DNA from: Berberis thunbergii
Lineage: Eukaryota > Streptophyta > Magnoliopsida > Ranunculales > Berberidaceae
Length of the DNA: 64,000 nt
Assembly: GCA_003290165.1 (NCBI GenBank)
Contig: QNQO01000674.1
Coordinates: 310,001-374,000 of the forward strand
Direction of reading: 5' to 3'
Every line of letters begins with the position of its first letter. Positions within the stretch are counted from its first letter, which is position 1. Made by a program: the position numbers and the translations under genes. Under the pieces are notes generated by a model that had not been told where the DNA came from, made no database searches, and saw only the letters and a list, made by a program, of their open reading frames with translations. This document shows, in pieces, positions 55,421 through 64,000 of the stretch.

Positions 55421-55800
55421 TTTAACAGGCCATGGAGCCTCCGCTCGGGAAACTTGGTCAACAATTGGGCAAAGCTGCCTCTATTTCTGGTGATCGTGGT
55501 TCGGCTTCAACAGGTGCAGCTTTGAACCTAGTTGCATTAGAACCTCGACCAAATCTTTATTCATCTTCTGTTTGTTTAGATTATGTTTTAGCTTTATTTC
55601 TTGTGTTCTTCCAGATACGGATGTATACTTAACAGAAATGCGTAATGGATTTTCAATACCTAATGATGAAATTTGATGGTGGTCTTTGTTAACACTAAGG
55701 TAAATTCTAGCTCAGCTTTTTTTGCTGTTAATCTTGCTATAGACCTCGAGAATGTGATCTGTGATGCTTTCAAACTCATGGATTTGTTCTTTATCACTGA
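55421..55800 (+). other. Possible unassigned coding fragment
   Basis: After an acceptor-like TTTTTAACAG the plus strand reads MEPPLGKLGQQLGKAASISG, then DRGSASTG before a possible GTGCAG donor. A further short open piece (DLENVICDAFKLMDLFFITD) lies near 55742-55800. I recognise no family, and the length is too short to exclude chance. Confidence 0.25.
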
Positions 55801-55920
55801 TAATGTGTGAGTCTTATGCTTTTATTTGGTTGTGTTTTGACAAGTATATGCATTTCCATTTTATTGCATTTTATGGATCCATTGCAACACCATCTCATAG
55901 ACAACATCCATAACAACAAT

Positions 55921-56053
55921 TCTAGGGAGCCACATTTGGGTCAAGTTTTGATTTTTTTTACACTTCTACCCCTTCTACAGATAGTGTTTGTGGTTGTGTT
56001 TTAAAAAGAGTGGGTAAAAAGTGTAAAAAAAAATCAAAACATGGCTCCCTAGA
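55921..56053. mobile_element. Small foldback element (133 bp)
   Basis: Ends TCTAGGGAGCCA and TGGCTCCCTAGA. The arms extend inward through GTCAAGTTTTGA-TTTTTT-ACACTT and its inverse around a short loop. I could not fix a target-site duplication, so superfamily is open. A second, half-length copy begins at 55104. Confidence 0.75.
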
Positions 56054-56073
56054 CTTGATCCATCCATAATTAG

Positions 56074-56818
56074 CAGTGTTCTAAAAATCGGTCTAGGCGG
56101 CGCCTAGGCACTAGAAGGTGGAAAACCGCCCAGATTAATGCCTGAGCGGCTGTCTGGGCGGTTCTGGGCAGTCTGGGCGGTCTGGGCGGTTCTGGGCAGT
56201 CTGGGCGGGTCTAGGCGGACTAGGCGGGGTCTAGGCTGTCAGGGAGATTTTTTATTTTTTTTATTTTTTTATTTTTTTATTTTTTTATTTTTAATAAGGT
56301 TGATTGTGTTCTTATTTTATTTTTTTTCCTATTTTTTAGAAATAAACTATTTAATTGTTTTTTTAGAAAATATTGGGAATGGGCTTTGATGATGATAATG
56401 ATGATATGTCTAAATGTAGCGAAGGATGATTACTTAATGGAATTCTCAAAGGATCTGTTGGTACCAATTTTACTAATGTAGATTTTATCAAACATAAATG
56501 AGGTTATTCATGCAATTTGAAGAAAAATAAAATAGTACACAAATTCAAATTTATATAAAATACCCATCATGACCAACTTCAGTCATTTGAGTTTTAAAAT
56601 TTTTTGTTCACGATTGTTAATTTTTCATGTTTTTAAATTTTTCATATATATATTGACATTAAATTGGATGTAATTGATAAGGTATTATGCTTAAATTTTT
56701 TAAATTATTAAAGTTATAATACAAGACCTAAGACCGCCTAGGCACCGCCTGGGCACCTGCCTAGGCGCTAGGCACCTGCTCACCGCCCGCCCAGCGCCTA
56801 GCGATTTTTAGAACACTG
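56074..56818. mobile_element. Non-autonomous hAT-type element, copy 2 (745 bp)
   Basis: Same 17-bp termini as 2561-3299 (CAGTGTTCTAAAAATCG and its inverse). It is flanked by a different perfect 8-bp target-site duplication, ATAATTAG (56066-56073 and 56819-56826), proving an independent insertion. Sequence is closely similar to copy 1 throughout, including the GC-rich GGCGG-CTAGG ends and the RTE-tail-like tract near 56367-56408. Confidence 0.94.
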
Positions 56819-56826
56819 ATAATTAG

Positions 56827-57700
56827 TAGTTATTTGTGACTTGGTTATGCTAATTTTGGAGAAGTTTGTCCTACTCAACTTATGCTTAAAGACTCACACT
56901 AGCTTGCTTCTACTTATGGGGTATCTTCATGCATTTCCTTCTCTATAACTGCATCTTCTCTAATTGTCCTTACAAATTAGAGTGATCCTGCATTTGGTTC
57001 TTGAGAAACTTATAATGAAACATGTCCTTTAGAAAGGGAAGCTCTTCTCTAAACGAGGTGGGCTGACCCTTGTCATAAGCCAACCTTCCTGTGTATTACT
57101 TATCCTTATCTAAAGCCTTATATTCACTTATCTTGTAAAATGAGGTAGACTTTGTAGTAAAAAAATTGTGTCGCATCCATAACCTTATGGTTATGCACAT
57201 TTTTGGCAAGTGCTTATTGAAGTTTTGTGGAAGCAGGTGAATGTAGCTAATGGGGAGGAAACATGGCAGTTTTTTGGCAAAGTGTTGATGGTTGAGACTT
57301 GAGAGAGTATCCTTTTGTATTTTTTTGGGCTATCTCACCTTAATTTATCTATCACTGTTTCCGTGAGTGAAAATTCTCAGGAATCCATCAAGTGATGTGA
57401 TATGAGTGATACTGGAAGCTCTATCGAACCTCCTATGGAATTGGGCGCCGACCTTGTCTTAAGAGTATTTTCTACTAATTGGTTATGGGCTATGTAACAA
57501 CAGCACAAACCTCGGTATCTCCAAATCCAACATAGATACAAAGTGTTGGATACGTTGGCAAAAAAAAACCCCACAACACGGGATACACTTGTGCATTTCA
57601 TATTATTTACTTTTTAGTAATAAGTTTTGATCTATAACTCATATTCACTTAGTTGTAGGTCGATACTGCTAATCATGTACTACTAACTTGCCATAATATT
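56827..57700. other. No recognisable gene
   Basis: AT-rich. Includes the 56925-57065 repeat. No coding signal. Confidence 0.35.
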
Positions 57701-57907
57701 TGATGAGACATCAAACAGTCACCTGGTCATAGCCGTACATGTGGCATGGGTCAACCCTAACACGAAAAGGCTTCAACACAACTCTCAAGCGGGCTCATGC
57801 TTAAACTATTGTTCAGCCCATAAGTAAGGTGACCAACCCAAGTCACGCCAGACCAAACAACACGGGTCTTGAGTTTGGCCTAGGACAATAAAACCCCTGA
57901 TGCATCA
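57701..57907 (+). repeat. Partial Tat LTR, plus orientation
   Basis: Starts TGATGAGACATCAAACA, the LTR start of the Tat element, here reading on the plus strand, and ends TGATGCATCA. It is much shorter than either LTR of the first element, so it is internally deleted or truncated. It abuts an LTR of opposite orientation. Confidence 0.6.
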
Positions 57908-58580
57908 TTTTTTCGCTCCCTGCTTTGACCTAGTCCTGCTGACCTTCACAAGGAACACACGTGAGCCATGGACCACCGTTGTGGTGGCCGAATGCACTCC
58001 GATGTTAAAGTCAGACAGGGATCCGAGGAAGGTGTAATATTGTAAACAAGGAATTTGTAGAGTATATTAGCTTACCAACCTCATGTCTTATTTATAATGC
58101 AGAAGTTTTGGTTCGACCAGACAATCAGTGATGTAGTTTAGGAAGGAGATCTTCATGGAGATCCTTATCTAATTAGGAGTCATGTTGTAGAAGGGAAGTT
58201 CCATATTTACCATGTGCTCCTAGATACGCAGGAGATAGGTAATTCATAAGAGGATGTTTCCTTGTGTGATATGTACTCTAGTATTTGCTTCCTAGTCGGA
58301 AACGAAGAGCTGCTATAATTGCCTATCCGAAGTTGATCCTCAAGATACTTGCCTTAATAGGGCGTATCGGTATTAAGATGGTTGTGATACGCGTGAGCTT
58401 TGCAAACAATAAGAGTTCGGGTTCATTTTGTGGATTGCATTGGGCGAGCTTAGAACCGCTTGGGCCGGATCAGTGTTGGGCTGACACTGAGGCCCGTAAT
58501 TCCTCGAGATCATCATGATACATGTATGGCTCAGGGAGGTGACCATTTTGGTTTATCATCAACTACTCCCCCTGAGTTAG
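57898..58580 (-). repeat. 3' LTR of the second Tat-like element (right border approximate)
   Basis: Matches 14919-15353 and 47622-48183 in blocks including GGTGTAATATTGTAAAC and, near 58480, GTTGGGCTGACAC-GAGGCCCGTA. The LTR start motif TGATGAGACATCA was not found at its right border, so the end is approximate. Confidence 0.55.
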
Positions 58581-58827
58581 TAGACCATCACATTGGCTCG
58601 CTAAGTCATCTCTTGAAAATATATGCCGCTCATGATGATTGAGTCATAATCATTGCTTGAGCCACGTACTGCATTTATTAAACGTGTGTCGGTTCAGTGA
58701 AAAAGAGGCGGGAACCTAATCCCTATTTAGGCCATCCGTTGTGCAGAATCTAATTCTTTCATTTTCTTTGTTTTTTGAAGATATTGTTCTGTCCATCTTT
58801 TGATTGAAAAGATTGTTCGTCTTCTTT

Positions 58828-61182
58828 ATGACTCAACAAAACCTTTTTGATGAAGCAACCTTGGCCAGGGGCCTTGAGTTTTTTGAAGATATGTTGTTTT
58901 TTTAATACGGCCTTGTAGAAATCCATACGAAGTTTGGGGTCCCCGAGGACCTGCCGTTGTCTGTTCTAAAGGGTGACCAAGGGCCAATGTCGCCACTGGC
59001 GGGGTTCATCTGCTTGCACCGGGGGATGCTTCAAACAGGAATACGCTTTCCCATTCTTGATGTGATTTGGGAATTCTTAGACTTGTTTGGGATTCCTCCC
59101 GCCCAGTTGGGGGCCTAATGGATACATAATCATCCTTCTCATTTTGATTAGGGCGAAGGAAGCTGGCATCTGCGTGACTCCACGAGGGATCCAGTTGTTG
59201 ACTTTTCCTTGGTTGAAGAGTAATGACATCTGTAAGGTGACGTCGCCAGCTTGCTTCACAAATCTGCTAGATGACTTCAAGTTCTGGCAGAAGTATTACT
59301 TTTTAACCCCCGCGGATTTAGAGTACTTCCAGTTCAGGGGTCGTCCGCTCAAACGGGAGTTTAGACCTGTCCATAAGTACAACTTTTTCTTATGGTTTCA
59401 TTGGGCTTGATTGCATGCTAATCATTGCTCGCAATTTTTTGCAAGACAGTTTCCTACTACTCTTCTTACCTTAGAGGAGCAAAACACTAGGGAGGCGTTC
59501 TGTGGCTTGTCAATGAGGAACATGGTGGATGTCATATGCGTTCCCAACTTCATTTGCAGTGGGTTGTAGGACAAATGGCACGTGCCCCCCTCCTTTTATC
59601 GAACATCGCGAGTTAAGCCTGAAAATTGGGCATCTTCTAGGAAAAGGAAGGTCACTGGGGCCAAAGCTCATGTTTTGTCCGATGTGGAGGAGCCTTCTGA
59701 GAAGTTTGCCTCCATCGTGAGTTCGAAGAGGTTTCACATCAGAACTGGGTTGTCTTCAACACGACCCGCTTTAGTGAGTGACGAGCGCGAGTCTAATTGG
59801 TCTGTTAGGGTGGAAGCCAATGTATCTTGCTTGGAGAAAAACTACATGCAATTTGTTGGGGTTGAAGACATGTCAAATCTTAGTATTACGCAGGCGAAAG
59901 CTTTGAGTGAGCGGTTGATGCGGGTTGCAATGGTAGCTTCTGCGGGTGCCAATTCATGCGGGACAATTTCGATAGAAGGTTCCTCTGAAGATCTGCCTAA
60001 AGTTCTGGAATCTGATAATCCCATAGGTGTGTTGTCTGGTAGTGGGTGTGGTGGCACAGGCCAAGTTTCTTGTAGTCCGCATTTTTCACCATCTCGTTCC
60101 AGACCACAGCTTGAGGTGTTGGAAGGTCCTCTAAATAATTCGCTTCCTCCCCTTCCCCTAGATCCTATTAAGTTGTCTTGCAGTAAATGGTCAATTTTTC
60201 GTGACAAAGGGAAAACTGCGGAGTAGAGACTAGGAACGGTAGCAACATCAAAAGGTGGTGCTGGTGTGATTCCTAATCTGGGAGAGCTTCATCTAGACGC
60301 ACGGATAAAACTGTTTGCACTGGACTTAGTAAAAATGAACACTCAGATCTAGCACTGAAAGGTTGACGTGGAGTATGCTTCGAGGAAGCATATAAGCAAT
60401 CATCATAGCTGACTGATGGATTACGCTCCAAAACCCGAGGAGGATACGCTAAAAGGGTGTATGGTAAGGGTTTAATGTAACTTATGTTGGGTATGTTTCA
60501 CTTGAGCCAGGTGGTCATTGCTGGAGCAGAAGTCGAGGTGGCTCATGATAGGGTACACACCATGGAGCGTGTCTTATCGCATATGCAAGCGATGTATTCT
60601 AATGCGCTTTATGAAATTGAGGTACTGAATAAGCTAGATGAAGAGAATAGGTAGGAGCGGTCAATCGTGGTTGTCGAGACTCAGAGGGCTCGTTTGGAGG
60701 CCATTCAGCGTGACCTGGCGGAGGTAGTGTCCGCAAGGGACAAATTCAAACAAAAATTGGACCAGACCCGCCGAGACCTGGAGGTCGCACAGGAAGCTGC
60801 AACTGGGGCGCATTCTGCACTGCAGTCTCTCGCTAAAGAAAATGCCTTGAAGGAGGCTGACTGAGCTGCTCATAAACAATAATTGGAGTTTGATGTGGAG
60901 TTCAATGCTTTGGAGGTGAGGAATGACGAGGACTAGCTCAAATTACAAAAGCATGAGCTCAGTGCTATGAAGAGTAGTTCGGTTACAAAGAAGTTTAAGG
61001 TTGACGCGCTGACTGGCATGTTGGAGCTGTTGGAACGAGAACTTGCTGATGCAAAGGCGCGAGCGAAAGAGCTTCTGCATGAACAAGGCAAGTGTGAGTT
61101 CCGCAGGGTTGTACACAACAGGCTGGAGCTGCTAGTGTTAATGAAGAAGGAGCGTCTGGAATTGGATCTTGGACGATATTAG
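58828..61182 (+). pseudogene. Opposite-strand ORF of the second Tat element (Transposase_28-like, coiled coil)
   Basis: Plus-strand coding region opening MTQQNLFDEATLARGLEFFE at 58828, interrupted by several stops and shifts. Recognisable blocks in order are FGVPEDLPLSVLKGDQGPMS; GFICLHRGMLQTGIRFPILD; CVTPRGIQLL with DFKFWQKYYFLTPADLEYFQ (59160-59340); a serine-rich middle (59582-60226); and a long coiled coil at 60667-61180 (TQRARLEAIQRDLAEVVSAR, DKFKQKLDQTRRDLEVAQEA, LLERELADAKARAKELLHEQ). Domain plus coiled coil is the usual plan of putative gypsy-type transposon proteins, whose role is unknown. The matching piece in the first element is 15570-16166. Confidence 0.7.
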
Positions 61183-61880
61183 AAGATGTCATAAGTAGAC
61201 TTGTCCGTTGCCTTTGTGTCGTCGGACGAAAAGGGCGGTTAGGACCCTGATGCTCAGGTTGTTGCGCGTATGGATGCGACCCCTATTCCTTTTTCTGTTA
61301 AGCTTAGCTCTTCTATTTCTATACGTTCTCCTGATAGGGAGTAAACTTTGTTTACTTGTACCCATTTTGCTTAATCTATTAATGAAAAATGTTTTATCTT
61401 GAATGCGTTCTGTATTTGTTTTGTGCTTGTTGTCCCTGTTGTGTGTTTTTTACTTTGCCATGTCGTCTTAATTTGGCATAGGTTGGTTGGATCAATAGGA
61501 AATCGAGTGGTCTATCTGCAGTCGAGAGCTTGACTATTTGCGTTGTGAGTGACTCAAAGTCATTATTGCATAGTTATGTCCGACAGTAGGCATGTCGCAG
61601 ACAGTTTAGCCGTGGGTTGCGTTACCCGGGTTATATCTCTTTCTTAAGGTAAGCTGTTGGGAGCTTATCTCGCTTGTCTGATTGGTCGGCTGCAGCCGCT
61701 GTCATATGAGGGTTACGATAGTCAAGCGTACGCGTTAAAGCATTTGTAGCGAGTCAGGCGTCATGAGATCCGATTGGCATTCCATGTAGTACCTATCCAT
61801 GCATTAGTTGGACGATTTATGTGTCGACTTAAGTGGCCTTTGCTGATAATAGAATGCCAACTCGTTTGAGCGTGAGGATG
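61183..61880. other. Spacer inside the second Tat-like element
   Basis: No coding frame that I can support. The sequence is noticeably less AT-rich than the surroundings, like the tandem array that follows. Confidence 0.35.
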
Positions 61881-62670
61881 TTGGCAAAGTTGTGATTTAT
61901 CTTTGCGGCCGCTGCTTTGGAAAGGAGTGGTGATCACGTGGCGAGCTGCTTAGGGCCCCCATCTTCCAAACCATTTATATTTGAACATAGTAGACTACAT
62001 ATTCGGGGAATAATGATTTGGCGACCATGCTGAAAAGCAGTAGTTCTGTGGCGAGTCATCGATAATAGTCAGGGACTAACTAGTTTCCTACCTTTCGAAC
62101 CATCTATACCCGTGTGTGGGGGCTACATGTTCGAGACGAAGAAGTTTGGCGACCAGACTGAAAAGCAGTTGCCCTGTGGCAAGCCGTCGGAATCAGTTTA
62201 GGACTGACTAGGCTCCCACCTTCCAAATCATCTACACTTGTGCATATAAAAGCTACGAATTTGGGGTTTTCAGCAACCATGCTGAAGAGTAGTGGTCCCG
62301 TGGCAAGCCGCGAAATCAGTTTGGGACTGACTAGGCTTCCACCTTCTAAACCATCTACATTCGCATAGTGGGGTTACAAGTTTAGAGTTGGTAATTTGGC
62401 GGCCAGGCTGAAAAGCAATGGTCTCGCGGCGAACCGTCAAAATTAGTTTGGGAATGACTAGGCTCCCACCTTCCAAATAATCTACGCTCGCGCAGTGGGG
62501 GCTACAGGTCTGGGCTTTGATAAAATACTTTCATTGCCAGTCATCACCAGCTATGCTTACCTGATCCGGTTCGGCGACCATTGACAGCTAAGGGGGCAAC
62601 GGTCCCTGGCGAATCGCCGTCACCAGACGTGATAACACTGATTAGACTCCCACTTTCTAAACCATCGGGA
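61880..62670. repeat. Tandem repeat, about 125-bp unit, five to six copies
   Basis: The anchor TTGGCGACCATGCTGAAAAGCAGT recurs in variant form near 62018, 62148, 62270, 62397 and 62570, followed each time by GGCGA-CCGTC-AAT-AGT-TGGGACTGACTAGGCTCCCACCTTC-style words. GC content is higher than the surrounding DNA. It occupies the same relative place as the 19020-19570 array in the first Tat element but has a different sequence. Confidence 0.85.
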
Positions 62671-64000
62671 TCCGCGCTAGACAGACTAGGTGTCAGGATG
62701 AAATAGAAACCATCGAATCAGCCTTGGCTTACTAAGTTTACCTGGTTGGAGAAATGTTCTGCCTGCTTGAGGGCGTGCAAACCTATGTCTGCGATCATCG
62801 TGCACTGTGTGGACAAAATTACCTTAAATCAGCTAGTGATCCGCAGGTATGATTTGTGTGTCAGAATTGATTAGGATTTCTAGTGCTCGTGCCAGGCATG
62901 TGGTAGAATATTGTTGGCATAGTAGGCCAAGCCCATGGGCCCGCAAAGGAAGGGCTAGGATTTCTTGCACAAATTGCACTACGTGTACAGCGTAAATTGC
63001 GCAGTAGCACGTGTACGACGTAAGCTGCGAGATGTTTGAGTATCAATTACTCCCTCTCAATTGATGGGGCGTGAAGCACCATTAATTTGACGAACGTTGT
63101 CTGTGCAAATTCCTTGGGAACCATCGTCTCCTTGTTTCCCATATGGTATTTAATGCTGAAGTTCCCGTTTGGTGAATCATCATGTCTATATAATTTAGTT
63201 CTTCAATCGTTGTAGGCACTATCTTCTACAGAGCGTATCTCCTATAATGTTCTTGCTTATAGGAAATGTTTTGGGTTATTCAAAGGCTGAAAAGAGATCT
63301 TCGTCATTAAAGTCTTCGAATGTTCAGACATTTGAGCCAATAAGGCAAGATGATAACCGCTGTTATGTGTGGTCACCTATTATGGGTGGGCACGTAGTTG
63401 ATTTGCTGAGATTTCGTACTTTCTTTTCATATTGCGGAGAAGAAGTATGGATTCTCTTCCAAGGGAAGAGTTTGTCTTTTACGTGTTGGTGCCTTGCCGC
63501 TGCTCTATAGGGTCTAATCTCAGAGATAATACCAGCTCCCCACTTTGGAATGGTTGCCTCTATCACTTCTTGATTAAATTCGTTGTCTCGAGGAGGAGAG
63601 GAGTTGGACATGGTCCATTGGATTGGACCATTGACTTTTGGACGCCCTTCTCATTCTTGCAGCGGAAGGTGCACTCTCAGTGCCAACCTGATACTTGTCC
63701 CAAGTTCACCCGGTCTACCAGATCAAGTGTGTGAGTTGGTCGTATCTGGTCGTGGCTTGTCGCGGAGCCCCCAGTTGCCGATTTTGTATGACCACATACC
63801 ATATTTGAAAGTTGCGTCTGCTGGAACTGTGTCATTGTTTGCAAGTAGAGTACTTCGAAGAGTTTGCATCGCCTGCTTTGGGTACTTCTATCTCTTTCAC
63901 AGTTGGATTGTCTAAGCGAGTCTTTACTCCATGTTGCATAGGATTCAAATGTTCGTAGTATGTAGTCTTTTGTACCCACCTCATGGCGCTTGTTGTTACA
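62671..64000. other. Unassigned sequence inside the second Tat element
   Basis: No reverse transcriptase, integrase or other recognisable coding region. Open stretches at 63247-63510 and 63432-63915 have no family match I can support. Confidence 0.35.

Larger units (their letters stand above)
57898..64000 (-). mobile_element. Second Tat-like gypsy element, 3' part (continues beyond window)
   Basis: From 57898 (TGATGCATC) sequence matches the 3' LTR of the first Tat element on the minus strand (for example GAGCCATGGACCACCGTTGT with GTGGCCGAATGCACTC). It is followed by the plus-strand opposite ORF (58828 on), tandem repeats (61.9-62.7 kb) and about 1.3 kb of unassigned sequence to the window end. 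This is the order seen in the first element from 14919 rightward. Gag, pol and the 5' LTR would lie to the right of the window. Confidence 0.7.

Noticed and set aside
1..64000. tRNA, rRNA or other structural RNA genes
   Set aside because: None recognised on either strand by eye; a covariance-model search was not possible.

Overview
This is flowering-plant nuclear DNA, very probably from a eudicot. It is AT-rich, has GT-AG introns, and is dominated by plant transposon families: CACTA, hAT, Ty3/gypsy chromovirus and Tat-like elements, and an RTE-type LINE. I see one gene that reads through intact, an ankyrin-repeat/PGG membrane protein at 48704-50149 (minus strand). Nearly every other recognisable coding stretch is a transposon protein or a broken piece of a host gene carried inside a transposon.

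Layout. 1-11235 looks like the right part of a large gene-capturing CACTA element (A; its left end lies outside the window). It carries minus-strand exon fragments of starch synthase, an SWI3-like chromatin protein, an ERD6-like sugar transporter, a nucleobase-ascorbate transporter, lipoamide dehydrogenase, a SKOR/GORK-type K+ channel and a class III peroxidase, with an hAT element inserted at 2561-3299. A second CACTA terminus abuts it from 11236. A 5'-truncated RTE LINE lies at about 13025-14320.

14919-48183 is a Russian doll, readable from target-site duplications. A Tat-like gypsy element (TSD ACTTT) contains a 25.8 kb gene-capturing CACTA-like element B at 19764-45541 (TSD ATT). B contains a chromovirus at 22914-39908 (TSD AATCT), which in turn contains CACTA element C at 23633-35293 (TSD TTA). 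B carries pieces of pyruvate dehydrogenase kinase, beta-COP, a receptor-like kinase, plasma-membrane H+-ATPase (one main copy plus a second piece) and Argonaute. C carries a Transposase_24-like gene plus pieces of an AAA ATPase, ribosomal protein L7 and a P5A-type ATPase. All recognised captured pieces in A, B and C lie on the minus strand and several keep introns, so they were taken from genomic DNA.

48184-64000 holds the ankyrin gene, several small DNA transposons with clean target-site duplications (hAT MITE 51994-52554, CACTA-type MITE 53706-54013, foldback 55921-56053, second hAT copy 56074-56818), and the 3' part of a second Tat-like element from about 57.9 kb with its opposite-strand ORF and about 125 bp tandem repeats, running off the window.

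All gene identities come from my reading of translated sequence and recall of the families; no database search was run.
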